Shown here one piece after another: positions 26,600-35,719 of a stretch of 64,000 bases of DNA. Location: assembly GCA_016177845.1 (NCBI GenBank), contig JACOUO010000011.1, positions 62,001-126,000 on the forward strand, given 5' to 3'. This DNA comes from Deltaproteobacteria bacterium. Lineage in GTDB: Bacteria > Desulfobacterota > GWC2-55-46. The notes under the pieces were generated by a model, which worked only from the letters and a program-made list of their open reading frames with translations, searched no databases and was not told the origin of the DNA. The position numbers and the translations under genes were made by a program. Within the stretch, counting starts at the first letter, position 1; every line of letters begins with the position of its first letter.

Positions 26600-28534
26600 T
26601 TATAAGGAGATTGTCTTTTTAAATATTGATACGGAAAGGGGAGGAAGCGTCATATTGAGCGAGAACGGCCTTTTATGGTCGGGTATGTTCTCGGCTGTGA
26701 GGCCGCCTTTATTGCCTTTGCCGCTTCCGCCGTACTCAAGGGCGTCGCTGTTCAAGAGCTCATGCCACCAGCCGTCAACAGGCACACCTATCCTGTAGTT
26801 TTCCCTGTACATAGGGGTGAGATTGCAGACCACAAGGATTATGTCCTTTGTGTTCCTGCCCTTTCTGATAAAGCTGATTACGCTGTCCTCCCAGTCATGG
26901 AAGTCTATCCATTCAAATCCTTCGTTCTCAAAATCAAGCTCATAGAGGGCAGGTTCAGCCCTGTAGAGGTGGTTTAAGTCCTTTACCCACTTCTGCAGCC
27001 CGCTGTGATAGCCGAATTGGATGACATGCCATTCCAGGCTTTCATCGTGCGACCATTCCTTTACCTGTCCGAACTCGCCGCCCATGAAAAGGAGCTTTTT
27101 GCCGGGGTGCCCGTACATGTAGCCGAAAAGGAGCCTTAAGTTTGCGAACCTCTGCCATTCATCGCCGGGCATCTTTCCTATGAGCGAGCCTTTGCCGTGG
27201 ACTACCTCATCATGCGAAAGCGGAAGTATGAAGTTCTCAAAAAAAGCATACCAGATGCTGAATGTAAGCTGGTTATGGTAGAATTTCCTGAATATAGGGT
27301 CCTTTGTGAAGTATTTTAAAGTATCGTGCATCCATCCCATGTTCCACTTCATGCCAAAGCCAAGGCCGCCTAAATAAGTCGGCTTTGATACCATCGGCCA
27401 TGCGGTGGATTCCTCAGCGAAGGTCTGCACATCGGGGTGCTCCTGATATATTGCTTCGTTAAGCTGCTTGATGAAGCTTATCGCTTCGATATTTTCCCTT
27501 CCGCCGTACTCATTGGGTATCCATTCGCCTTCTTTCCTTGAGTAGTCAAGGTAGAGCATTGAGGCGACCGCATCTACCCTGATGCCGTCCACATGGAACT
27601 TGTCCAGCCAGAAAAGCGCGCTGCTGATGAGGAACGACCTCACTTCATTCCTGCCGTAGTTGAAAATATAGCTGCCCCAGTCAGGATGATAGCCCTTGCG
27701 CGAGTCCGAATGCTCAAAGAGGTGGGTGCCGTCAAAGTAGCTGAGCCCGTACTCATCTGTGGGGAAGTGCGAGGGCACCCAGTCGAGTATTACGCCAATA
27801 CCATTTTGATGAAGATGGTCAACCATGTACATGAAGTCCTGGGGAGTTCCGAACCTGCTTGTAGGGGCAAAGTAGCCTACGGTCTGGTAGCCCCATGAGC
27901 CAAAAAACGGGTGTTCCATTACAGGCAGGAACTCGACATGGGTAAAGCCCATCTCCTTTGCGTATTGCGCCAGATAATGCCCCATCTCCCTGTAGTTAAG
28001 GAACCTGTTGCCTTCCTCAGGCACGCGCCTCCAGGAGCCGAGGTGTACCTCATATATCGACATGGGGGCGTGCAGCGAGTTATTATTGTGCCTGTGCTGC
28101 ATCCATTCCCAGTCATTCCATTCATAGCTTAAGTCCCATACTACAGAGGCTGTCTTGGGCGGATGCTCCCAGAAAAAGGCGAATGGGTCGCCTTTCTGTA
28201 CCATGTAGCCGTGGTACCTTGAAGTTATATGGTATTTGTAAAGCGTGCCGTTGCCAAGGCCGGGCATAAACCCTTCCCATATGCCTGACCAGTCGTCACG
28301 CACTCTGAGTTGATGACTGTCCTTGTTCCAGCCGTTGAAGTCGCCTATGACAGAGACTCGCTCGGCATTAGGGGCCCAAACAGCGAAGTGCGTTCCCGTA
28401 ACGCCGTTTACGGTGGTAAGGTGGGCGCCAAGCTTGTTGTAGAGCTTGAAGTGATTGCCCTCTTTGAAGAAGTAGATGTCGTGGTCTGAGATATGCGTCA
28501 GGTCTTCATGGACTATGGAATTCATCGTAGGCAT
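26600..28534 (-). CDS. glgB: 1,4-alpha-glucan branching enzyme
   Basis: 644 residues from the ATG at 28534, which has AAGGGAG 5 bases upstream. A frame to 28567 adds 11 residues without a site. An N-terminal CBM48 domain ([35 protein letters not shown]) precedes the GH13 barrel. The catalytic aspartate is D321 in [10 protein letters not shown], with glutamate in TFAEEST and a final LSHDEVV. It makes alpha-1,6 branches in glycogen. The other glg genes are not in the window. It lacks the ~100-residue N1 domain of the longest enzymes. Confidence 0.95.
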   Translation of the reverse strand: MPTMNSIVHEDLTHISDHDIYFFKEGNHFKLYNKLGAHLTTVNGVTGTHFAVWAPNAERVSVIGDFNGWNKDSHQLRVRDDWSGIWEGFMPGLGNGTLYKYHITSRYHGYMVQKGDPFAFFWEHPPKTASVVWDLSYEWNDWEWMQHRHNNNSLHAPMSIYEVHLGSWRRVPEEGNRFLNYREMGHYLAQYAKEMGFTHVEFLPVMEHPFFGSWGYQTVGYFAPTSRFGTPQDFMYMVDHLHQNGIGVILDWVPSHFPTDEYGLSYFDGTHLFEHSDSRKGYHPDWGSYIFNYGRNEVRSFLISSALFWLDKFHVDGIRVDAVASMLYLDYSRKEGEWIPNEYGGRENIEAISFIKQLNEAIYQEHPDVQTFAEESTAWPMVSKPTYLGGLGFGMKWNMGWMHDTLKYFTKDPIFRKFYHNQLTFSIWYAFFENFILPLSHDEVVHGKGSLIGKMPGDEWQRFANLRLLFGYMYGHPGKKLLFMGGEFGQVKEWSHDESLEWHVIQFGYHSGLQKWVKDLNHLYRAEPALYELDFENEGFEWIDFHDWEDSVISFIRKGRNTKDIILVVCNLTPMYRENYRIGVPVDGWWHELLNSDALEYGGSGKGNKGGLTAENIPDHKRPFSLNMTLPPLSVSIFKKTISL

Positions 28535-28821
28535 TAGAACTCCCTTCATAAATGTATGCTTTTTCAAACGCGGTATCTGGCTTTATTGCGTCCCGCGCTT
28601 ATTCCTTTCCTATTTATTTTAACGGTGGCGGAGTAATCCCGCCCTTTAAGGGGGGAATGAATTATTAAATATACCACAAAAAGTAAAATTTGTAGGGCAT
28701 TAAGGCCCATATGGGCAATAATAAGTTTCCGCCTTTTTTAAAACATGTGAAATATATTGAATTCTTAAGCGTATTTTATTATATTGTCCCAATCGTCCTT
28801 ACATTGAAAAATCAAACAAAA

Positions 28822-29583
28822 ATGGTCAAAAAAGCCGAAAAAAAGGTCATCCTTGTCTCTAATGACGATGGTATTCGCTCAGAGGGGATACTAAAGCTCG
28901 CCTCAGCCCTGAAAAGGCTCGGGACAGTCTATATTGTTGCGCCTGACAGGGAAAGGAGCGCGGCAAGCCATTCCCTTACCCTGCACCGCCCTTTAAGGGT
29001 GGAGTCTGTAGGCACAAGGATGTACGCTGTTGACGGCACTCCCACAGACTGCGTTACTCTGGCCGTAAACGGCGGAATTCTGCCGGTAAGGCCTGATATA
29101 GTCGTCTCCGGCATAAACAGGGGCGGCAATCTTGGGGAGGATGTCACATATTCCGGTACTGTATCCGCTGCAATGGAAGGCACTCTTCTCGGTATTCCGT
29201 CCATTGCCTTCTCCCTGGCCGCAAGGGAGAACTTTAACTTTACCCCGGCAGCAGCATTTGCCGCGCGGCTTGTAAGGTTCATCTTCAGGAAGGGGATGCC
29301 CAAAGATACCCTCTTGAATGTAAATGTGCCTAATAAGAAGAATATAAAAGGCTATAAGATAACAAGGCAGGGCAAACGCTTTTTCAGCGATGCCATAGTA
29401 GAGAAGGTAGACCCAAGGGGAAAGAAGTACTACTGGATAGGCGGAGACATGCAGAGGTGGGAAGGCGGGGAGGATACAGACTTCCATGCCGTAAATAAGG
29501 GATATATCTCGATAACCCCCGTGCACCTTGACCTTACCAATTACAGTTCGCTAAGCGAACTGCGCCAGTGGAGCATAAAATAA
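28822..29583 (+). CDS. surE: 5'/3'-nucleotidase, stationary-phase survival protein SurE
   Basis: 253 residues from the ATG at 28822. The frame extends upstream to 28711, but those residues are not family-like. Signature: [13 protein letters not shown] at the N-terminus with the metal-binding DD pair, [15 protein letters not shown], and [26 protein letters not shown]. It dephosphorylates nucleoside monophosphates. It heads a surE-pcm-(LOG-like)-nlpD-rpoS run matching the classic stress-survival gene order. No strong ribosome site is seen. Confidence 0.95.
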   Translation: MVKKAEKKVILVSNDDGIRSEGILKLASALKRLGTVYIVAPDRERSAASHSLTLHRPLRVESVGTRMYAVDGTPTDCVTLAVNGGILPVRPDIVVSGINRGGNLGEDVTYSGTVSAAMEGTLLGIPSIAFSLAARENFNFTPAAAFAARLVRFIFRKGMPKDTLLNVNVPNKKNIKGYKITRQGKRFFSDAIVEKVDPRGKKYYWIGGDMQRWEGGEDTDFHAVNKGYISITPVHLDLTNYSSLSELRQWSIK

Positions 29584-29605
29584 TCGTTTTTTTAGTAAGG
29601 ACAAG

Positions 29606-30295
29606 ATGAAGCCTGCAACATTGAGAGTAAAGAGGGATATTTACGAACGCACAAGGCAGAAGATGCTCGATGACCAGCTCATTGCCAGGGGCATTACGCA
29701 AAATGAGGTGCTTCATGCCATGCTGACCGTGCCAAGGCATCTGTTCGTTGCCGAGGCGCTCCATTCACAGGCTTATACGGACTACCCGTTGCCCATAGGC
29801 GAGAAGCAGACTATATCACAGCCTTACATGGTAGCCCTTATGACCGAGTCCCTTGGGCTTACAGGCGCTGAAAGGGTGCTTGAGATTGGCACAGGGTCCG
29901 GCTATCAGACCGCAATACTTTCCATGCTTGTGGAAAAGGTATATACGATAGAGAGGATATCCGTTCTTGCGGCAAAGGCAAGGCGGCTCTTTGATGACCT
30001 GCATTGCTCCAATGTGATAGTAAGGGTTGCCGACGGCACGACAGGCTGGCCTGATGAAGCTCCGTTTGACGCGATAATAACCACCGCTGGCTCTCCGCAG
30101 GTGCCTTCAGCTTATATAGAGCAGCTTAAGACAGGGGGCCGCCTTATCATCCCGGTAGGCGATGAGGAATCACAGAAACTTCTTAAGATAACAAAGAGGG
30201 CTGATGGCGTCACAACCGAAGTCCTTGGCGGGTGCAAGTTCGTAAAGCTCATCGGAAAGCACGGATGGCAGGCAGAAAAAAGAGAGTCCTGTTAA
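29606..30295 (+). CDS. pcm: Protein-L-isoaspartate O-methyltransferase
   Basis: 229 residues. The SAM motif [16 protein letters not shown], the family stretch [38 protein letters not shown], and [14 protein letters not shown] are all present. It methylates isoaspartyl residues so damaged proteins can be repaired. It begins 22 bases after surE, as in many proteobacteria, and probably shares its transcript. Confidence 0.95.
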   Translation: MKPATLRVKRDIYERTRQKMLDDQLIARGITQNEVLHAMLTVPRHLFVAEALHSQAYTDYPLPIGEKQTISQPYMVALMTESLGLTGAERVLEIGTGSGYQTAILSMLVEKVYTIERISVLAAKARRLFDDLHCSNVIVRVADGTTGWPDEAPFDAIITTAGSPQVPSAYIEQLKTGGRLIIPVGDEESQKLLKITKRADGVTTEVLGGCKFVKLIGKHGWQAEKRESC

Positions 30296-30362
30296 AACCG
30301 TTCTCTTATAAATAGTTTTTCAACTACGCAATCTAACGAAAATCTTAAATTCCCTCAGACTT

Positions 30363-30821
30363 ATGAGCAGAACACTTATAGGCATTATCGGATTGGGGCT
30401 TGAGGATGAGGCGCTTAATAAAATTGCCGGGGAAGTCGGAGCCCTCATAGGCTCAGCCGGTCTTGGGCTTGTAAACGGCGGGCTTTTCGGCGTGATGCAG
30501 GCATCTGCCCGGGGCTGCAGGCAGGCCGGCGGGCTTACTATAGGCCTTCTTCCGGGAATCGACCCGAAGGATGCCAACCCCTATATAGATATCCCAATTC
30601 CTACAGGCATGGGAGAGATGAGAAATCTCCTTATAGTAAGGGCTGCCTCAGCCCTTATAGCCATTGGAGGCGGCTACGGTACTCTTTCCGAGATAGCCCT
30701 TGGCCTTAAGTCATCAAAACCTGTCATCGGCATCAATACCTGGGACATATCACCGAATATAATCAAAGCGGCAACACCTTCTGAAGCAGTAGAGCTGGCC
30801 TTGAAATCCATAAAGGTCTGA
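30363..30821 (+). CDS. TIGR00725/LOG-family protein (Rossmann-like)
   Basis: 152 residues of the LOG/DprA-like group: IGIIGLGLEDEALNKIAGEVGALIG at the N-terminus, NGGLFGVMQASARGCRQAGG and IAIGGGYGTLSEIALGLKSSKPVIG. The PGGxGTxxE-type motif is present as GGGYGTLSE. Relatives act as nucleotide phosphoribohydrolases or molybdenum-cofactor carriers, so the function is open. It is inserted between pcm and the nlpD-like gene, where most genomes have no such gene. Confidence 0.85.
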   Translation: MSRTLIGIIGLGLEDEALNKIAGEVGALIGSAGLGLVNGGLFGVMQASARGCRQAGGLTIGLLPGIDPKDANPYIDIPIPTGMGEMRNLLIVRAASALIAIGGGYGTLSEIALGLKSSKPVIGINTWDISPNIIKAATPSEAVELALKSIKV

Positions 30822-30847
30822 ACGCGAACCTTATTAAAATTGTGAAG

Positions 30848-31504
30848 ATGCTTATCCGTTTTTTTGCAGTTATTATGTTCATTTTTTTGACCGGCTGTAT
30901 GGCAGGCAGGGGAGTGGTGCACACTGTGGGCAAAGGGGAGACCCTTTGGAGGATATGCCATACCTACGGAGTGGATATGCAGGAAGTGGCGGAGATCAAC
31001 AATATCAAAAGGCCATCTGATATCGAAGCAGGAAAAAGGCTTTTTATACCCGGGGTATCTGACCTTAAAAAGATAGTGCCTTTCTCCAACGCTTCCATTG
31101 AAAGGGATAAGGAAGGCAGGATAGTAATAGAGAAGGATAGATTTTTGTGGCCCATAAAGGGTGAAGTCATCTCAGCCTACGGCATAAGAGGCAGCGGCAG
31201 GCACGACGGCATAGACATAAAGGCAGAGCAGGGCACGCCCATAAAAGCGGCTGACGCGGGCGAGGTCGTTTATGTGAACTCAAGCCTCAGGGGATACGGC
31301 AATATCATCATACTTAAACATAAAGATGACTTCTATACTGTTTATGCTCACAATGATGAGAACCTTGTAAAATCAGGTGAAACGATAAGCAAAGGAGAAA
31401 TAATAGGCAAGGTTGGCAGCAGCGGCAATGCCACAGGGCCGCATCTGCACTTTGAGGTAAGGCACGGCAAGGTAGTGCGCAACCCTCTTTTTTTCTTGCC
31501 ATAA
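30848..31504 (+). CDS. nlpD: Lipoprotein with LysM and M23 peptidase domains (NlpD-like)
   Basis: 218 residues from the ATG at 30848 (a GTG at 30842 adds two). The signal peptide ends in the lipobox LTGC. A LysM domain follows (VVHTVGKGETLWRICHTYGVDMQEVAEINNI), then an M23/LytM domain (GRHDGIDIKAEQGTPIKAADAGEVVYV, and the HLH metal motif in TGPHLHFEVRHG). In NlpD of Escherichia coli the metal ligands are lost; here H-x-H and H-x(n)-D both look present, so it may be a real endopeptidase. It sits directly before the sigma factor. Confidence 0.88.
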   Translation: MLIRFFAVIMFIFLTGCMAGRGVVHTVGKGETLWRICHTYGVDMQEVAEINNIKRPSDIEAGKRLFIPGVSDLKKIVPFSNASIERDKEGRIVIEKDRFLWPIKGEVISAYGIRGSGRHDGIDIKAEQGTPIKAADAGEVVYVNSSLRGYGNIIILKHKDDFYTVYAHNDENLVKSGETISKGEIIGKVGSSGNATGPHLHFEVRHGKVVRNPLFFLP

Positions 31505-31583
31505 ACTTTTTTTTATAGTAAAAACAATAAAATCCAAAGACGCACCCCGGTTTTCTGTCCTCTAACGATAAAGTAGAGGCGAT

Positions 31584-32501
31584 ATGGAAAAAATAAATGA
31601 AGCGCTCACGAACGGAGCGTTCATCGGGAGATTCAATCGCGGCGAAGAAAAAGAAGGGCGTGAAAGCCTTTCAACCGATTCTTTAAAGTTCTATTTCAAC
31701 TGCATCAAAAGATATCCGCTGCTCACATCCAAAGAAGAAAAACAGCTCGCAAGAAAAATAGCAAAAGGCGACCATGAAGCGCGAAAGCGCATGATCGAGG
31801 CAAACCTGCGCCTTGTGGTCAATATAGCGAAAAGATACATGAACAGGGGCTTTCCCCTTCAGGACCTTATCGAAGAAGGCAACATAGGGCTGATAAAGTC
31901 TGTTGAGCGCTTCAAGGCGACCAAGGGCTGCAAGTTCTCTACATACGCTACCTACTGGATAAAGCAGTCCATTGAACGCGCCATTGCAAATCAGGCTAAT
32001 GTAGTAAGGCTTCCTATACATATCACTTCCGATATTTCGAAAGTGGCGAGGGCGTCAAGGGAGTTGCTTATGATACTGAACAGGGAGCCGTCCGTGCGGG
32101 AATTGGCGGAGAGGACAGGCCTTTCGGGAAGGTATGTGAAAAAGCTTGATATTATCGGGAAAAAAAGTTATTCCCTTGAAGCATTCCTGCCTGACGGCAG
32201 CGACCAGTCGCTCCTTGATAAGCTGGAGGATACTTCATACCCGACCCCGCTGGAGCTTATAGACAGGTTCAGGAAAGCTACCAAGGTGAATAACTGGCTC
32301 TGCATGCTTGATGAGAATGAGAGCAGGATAATAAAGCTCAGGTTCGGTATTGAGACTGAAGGGCCAAAGACCCTTGAGGAGATAGGAAAGGCATTCGGGG
32401 TGACAAGGGAGAGGGTGCGCCAGATAGAGGCGAGGGCGCTGGATAAGCTTAAAAAGATAATAATCGAGAGAGATAATATAGAATCCCTCGATGCCGTATG
32501 A
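31584..32501 (+). CDS. rpoS: RNA polymerase sigma factor, RpoS/group 2 type
   Basis: 305 residues without region 1.1. Region 1.2/2 is complete ([56 protein letters not shown]), then region 3 and region 4 with its helix-turn-helix ([29 protein letters not shown]). The size, the missing 1.1 and its position after surE-pcm-nlpD all point to RpoS, the general stress/stationary-phase sigma factor. By sequence alone it is a group 2 sigma-70; the RpoS name rests largely on synteny. Confidence 0.88.
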   Translation: MEKINEALTNGAFIGRFNRGEEKEGRESLSTDSLKFYFNCIKRYPLLTSKEEKQLARKIAKGDHEARKRMIEANLRLVVNIAKRYMNRGFPLQDLIEEGNIGLIKSVERFKATKGCKFSTYATYWIKQSIERAIANQANVVRLPIHITSDISKVARASRELLMILNREPSVRELAERTGLSGRYVKKLDIIGKKSYSLEAFLPDGSDQSLLDKLEDTSYPTPLELIDRFRKATKVNNWLCMLDENESRIIKLRFGIETEGPKTLEEIGKAFGVTRERVRQIEARALDKLKKIIIERDNIESLDAV

Positions 32502-32545
32502 TAATATAATATTTGAAATCTTTAAAAACATATAAGGAGAAGAGC

Positions 32546-33064
32546 ATGGTAGAGCAACTGAAAAAGTCCGTTAGAGATGTTCCCGATTTTCCTAAGAAAG
32601 GCATTCTTTTTAAAGATATCACTACATTATGCAAAGAACCTTCGATGTTCGTCCGTATGGTCGATATGATGGCGCACCGCCATATCGGCAAAAAGATAGA
32701 CCTTGTAGTGGGCATTGAGGCGCGCGGGTTTGTTGTAGGCTCAGCCCTTGCTTATAAACTCGGCGCAGGAATAGTCCTTGTAAGAAAGCCTGGGAAGCTT
32801 CCTCATAAGACGCATCAGGCAAGCTACACCCTTGAGTACGGAAAAGATACACTTGAGATACATCAGGATGCCATACAGCCGGGGCAGAATGTGATAATCG
32901 CGGATGACCTTCTTGCCACAGGCGGCACAGCAGGGGCTGTTGCAAAGCTTGTAGAGCAAATGGGCGGCAATATCATTGAATGTTCATTCATCATAGAGCT
33001 TGATGAGCTTAAGGGAAGGGAAAAGCTAAGCCCCCACCCTGTATTCTCACTTATGAGCTTCTAA
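32546..33064 (+). CDS. apt: Adenine phosphoribosyltransferase
   Basis: 172 residues from the ATG at 32546, which has AAGGAG 6-7 bases upstream. The PRPP-binding loop [16 protein letters not shown] is intact, with [21 protein letters not shown] and [21 protein letters not shown] typical of Apt. It salvages adenine to AMP. It starts 44 bases after the sigma factor and ends at a strong terminator. Confidence 0.95.
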   Translation: MVEQLKKSVRDVPDFPKKGILFKDITTLCKEPSMFVRMVDMMAHRHIGKKIDLVVGIEARGFVVGSALAYKLGAGIVLVRKPGKLPHKTHQASYTLEYGKDTLEIHQDAIQPGQNVIIADDLLATGGTAGAVAKLVEQMGGNIIECSFIIELDELKGREKLSPHPVFSLMSF

Positions 33065-33075
33065 ATCAATAATCC

Positions 33076-33110
33076 AAGGCGGGATTTTTTTTATTTTACC
33101 CCGCCTTTTT
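33076..33110 (+). terminator. Intrinsic terminator after apt
   Basis: AAGGCGGG (33076-33083) pairs with CCCGCCTT (33100-33107), with a 16-base A/T loop and a T-tract. It ends the surE-to-apt block. Confidence 0.85.
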
Positions 33111-33135
33111 CTATTCTTCAGGAATTTTCAGGCCC

Positions 33136-34389
33136 ATGTCCTCTTCCTCTTTCGCCCCAATTATAATCCTATCCATTGTCTTTATCCTGATAGCTGTCAG
33201 GCAGGTCGGCAGTTTCAGGCTTCAGATTTGGCAGATAATGCTCTTTGGGGCAGCAGGCGTCCTTATTACGGGAAGCATTGCTCCGGTATCAGCGCTTAAG
33301 GCCATTAACTGGGATGTGATGCTTTTCCTCTTCGGGATGTTTGTGGTTGGCGAGGCAATGGTTGAGAGCGGGTATCTTTACCACATCTCGTATGACCTCT
33401 TTAAGGGCGCACGGAATACAGATCAGCTTGTGCTGCTGATATTATTTGTGATGGGTTTTTTCTCTGCGTTCCTTATGAACGACACCGTAGCGATAATAGG
33501 CACACCGCTGGTGTTGTTCTTTGCGGAAAAGCATAACATTTCACATAAACTTTTGCTTCTATCACTTTGTTTTGCCGCTACTTTAGGGAGCGTCATGAGC
33601 CCCATCGGCAACCCGCAGAACCTGCTCATCGCCTTAAACGGCGGCGTTGCAAACCCCTTTATTACATTCCTCAAATACCTTGCCATCCCTACGATAATCA
33701 ATCTGCTTATTGCCTACGCGGTTCTCAAGTATTTTTACGGAGATCATTTTCACGGCAAGTCCATAGACAGTGAAAGGGAGAGGCTTAAAGATGTAAAATT
33801 GGCAATGCTTTCAAAGATTTCCCTTATTTTGATAATGCTTCTTGTGAGCTTTAAGATAATAGCGGTCTTTTTTGGCTTTGATTTCAGGCTTACATACATA
33901 GCCCTTGCTGCCGCGTTCCCCATTCTTGCATTCAGTCCAAAAAGGGTAAAGATACTTAAAAATATCGACTGGCACACGCTTGTATTCTTTATGGCGCTTT
34001 TTGTGCTTATGGGCAGCGTTTGGGCCTCAGGCATACTGCAAGGTATGATTCATTCGCTCGATATGGATTTGAGGTCTGTTGACCTGATACTTGGGGTGAG
34101 TGTCGTGGTAAGCCAGCTTCTTTCCAATGTGCCGTTCGTGGCTTTATATCTGCCGCTTCTCAATCACCTCGGCCCTACGACCGAGGGGATGATGGCCCTT
34201 GCATCAGGCAGTACCATTGCGGGTAATCTCCTGATACTTGGTGCGGCAAGCAACATCATAATCATTCAGAACGCTGAAAAAAGGGGAGAGACCCTTTCAT
34301 TCGCGGAGTTCGCCATTGTCGGAGTACCGCTTACAATCCTGAATATGGCAGTTTACTGGGTATTCTTTAGATTGATAAGCCTCTTTTAG
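33136..34389 (+). CDS. ArsB/NhaD/CitM-type ion transporter
   Basis: 417 residues with about eleven membrane helices. The ArsB/NhaD (IT superfamily) features are GMFVVGEAMVESGYL in the first half, MNDTVAIIGTPLVL, the repeat FAATLGSVMSPIGNPQNLL (a re-entrant NPxN-like loop), and VVSQLLSNVPFVALYLPLL plus ASGSTIAGNLLILGAASNIII. Known relatives move arsenite, sodium or citrate. No arsenic genes are nearby, so the substrate is open. Confidence 0.85.
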   Translation: MSSSSFAPIIILSIVFILIAVRQVGSFRLQIWQIMLFGAAGVLITGSIAPVSALKAINWDVMLFLFGMFVVGEAMVESGYLYHISYDLFKGARNTDQLVLLILFVMGFFSAFLMNDTVAIIGTPLVLFFAEKHNISHKLLLLSLCFAATLGSVMSPIGNPQNLLIALNGGVANPFITFLKYLAIPTIINLLIAYAVLKYFYGDHFHGKSIDSERERLKDVKLAMLSKISLILIMLLVSFKIIAVFFGFDFRLTYIALAAAFPILAFSPKRVKILKNIDWHTLVFFMALFVLMGSVWASGILQGMIHSLDMDLRSVDLILGVSVVVSQLLSNVPFVALYLPLLNHLGPTTEGMMALASGSTIAGNLLILGAASNIIIIQNAEKRGETLSFAEFAIVGVPLTILNMAVYWVFFRLISLF

Positions 34390-35549
34390 ATGACTTCCAG
34401 TATGACGCATTTGAGATATTCAGTCTCAGGTACGGTAAGGGAGACCGGGTGGTCCTTTGCCTGCGCTCGCACTTCAATGATACGCGCCAGTCTGCCCGCA
34501 TCCCTTGCGGCAGTCCTGAGCATCTCAAGGAAGGTAAGCCTGTCTACATGATATGAGCATGATGAAGTGGCAAGAAGCCCATTTGGCTTCAGGAGCTTCA
34601 TGCAGGCGGTATTAAGCTCTTTATAAGCCCTGAGCGCCTCACTAATTTTTTGTTTGCTTTTGACGAATGCGGGAGGGTCAAGGACAATACAGTCGTAAAC
34701 GCTTTTTGCGGCTATCTCTTCTTTCACGAAGTCAAAGACATCCGCTTTTATGAACTCGCACCTGTCAGTGAGGTTGTTAAGCTCGGCGTTTCTTTGGGCG
34801 CGCTTTATCGCAGGCTCGGATGAATCAATGCCCTTTACACTTACTCCGGATTCTGCCATCTTTAAGCTCCAGCCGCCGCCGTAGCAGAAGAGGTCAAGCC
34901 CAATGCCTTCTGAGCAGAGCGAACCGAACTGCGCCCTGTTCTCTGCCTGATCAAGGAAAAAGCCTGTTTTCTGCCCAGTAAACGGGTCTATCTCAAAGAT
35001 GGTTGAGCCTTCTTTTATCTGCGGGAGCGTATCAAGGCTTCCCTTAACTATCCTCTTCTCCTGCGGGAGGCCTTCCAGTGTGCGGGAGTTGCTGTCATTC
35101 CTGACTACGATGGTAGAGGGGCTAAATACCTCATCAAGGACTTTAAGGATTACATCAGTCCATTTTTCAATCCCGAGGGTCAGGAACTGAACTGAGAGGC
35201 AGTCATTGTATTTATCGACAATGAGGCCGGGCAAAAGATCGCTTTCACTGTAAACCGCCCTGAAGGCGTTTGTATTTTTTATGAATCTTTTCCTGTACTC
35301 AAGGGCGTTTAATATCCTTTTCCTGAAGAACGCCTCGTTTATCTCTTCGTGTTCCCTCGTAAGTATGCGTATCGCTATCAATGAGTGCGGGTTTACGTAA
35401 CCTATCCCCATAAATGTATTTTTTTTATCCCTCAGCTCCACAATGGAGCCGGGCTCGAATATCTTCGGGCTCTGGCTGAGTTCGTTGGAAAATACCCAGA
35501 GGTGTCCGGCAAGTATCCTTGAAGTCCTGTTAAGTACCGCAGTAAGCAT
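34386..35549 (-). CDS. rlmI: 23S rRNA (cytosine-C5) methyltransferase, RlmI family
   Basis: 387 residues. An N-terminal PUA domain (LNRTSRILAGHLWVFSNELSQSPKIFEPGSIVELRD) leads into the RlmI Rossmann core: FLDQAENRAQF, DLFCYGGGWSLKMAESG (SAM-binding), DCIVLDPPAFVKSK (DPP motif) and TSSCSYHVDRLTFLEML, which has the catalytic cysteine. It methylates C1962 of 23S rRNA in E. coli. Tail-to-tail with the ion transporter (4-base overlap) and divergent from the acyl-CoA synthetase fusion. Confidence 0.9.
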   Translation of the reverse strand: MLTAVLNRTSRILAGHLWVFSNELSQSPKIFEPGSIVELRDKKNTFMGIGYVNPHSLIAIRILTREHEEINEAFFRKRILNALEYRKRFIKNTNAFRAVYSESDLLPGLIVDKYNDCLSVQFLTLGIEKWTDVILKVLDEVFSPSTIVVRNDSNSRTLEGLPQEKRIVKGSLDTLPQIKEGSTIFEIDPFTGQKTGFFLDQAENRAQFGSLCSEGIGLDLFCYGGGWSLKMAESGVSVKGIDSSEPAIKRAQRNAELNNLTDRCEFIKADVFDFVKEEIAAKSVYDCIVLDPPAFVKSKQKISEALRAYKELNTACMKLLKPNGLLATSSCSYHVDRLTFLEMLRTAARDAGRLARIIEVRAQAKDHPVSLTVPETEYLKCVILEVI

Positions 35550-35719
35550 TATTGTTCCCCCTTTTTTGAAGCAGATATTATATTAGAGTGCAGGGAACAC
35601 TGAAAGGTATTTTTTTGATATAATCAATATAATTAGAGTTTTTAATGGGAATGCTTGCATTTCCACTGAAAAAAGGCAAAATCCATATAGAAGCATAACC
35701 TGAACAAAGAGGTTTTTTT

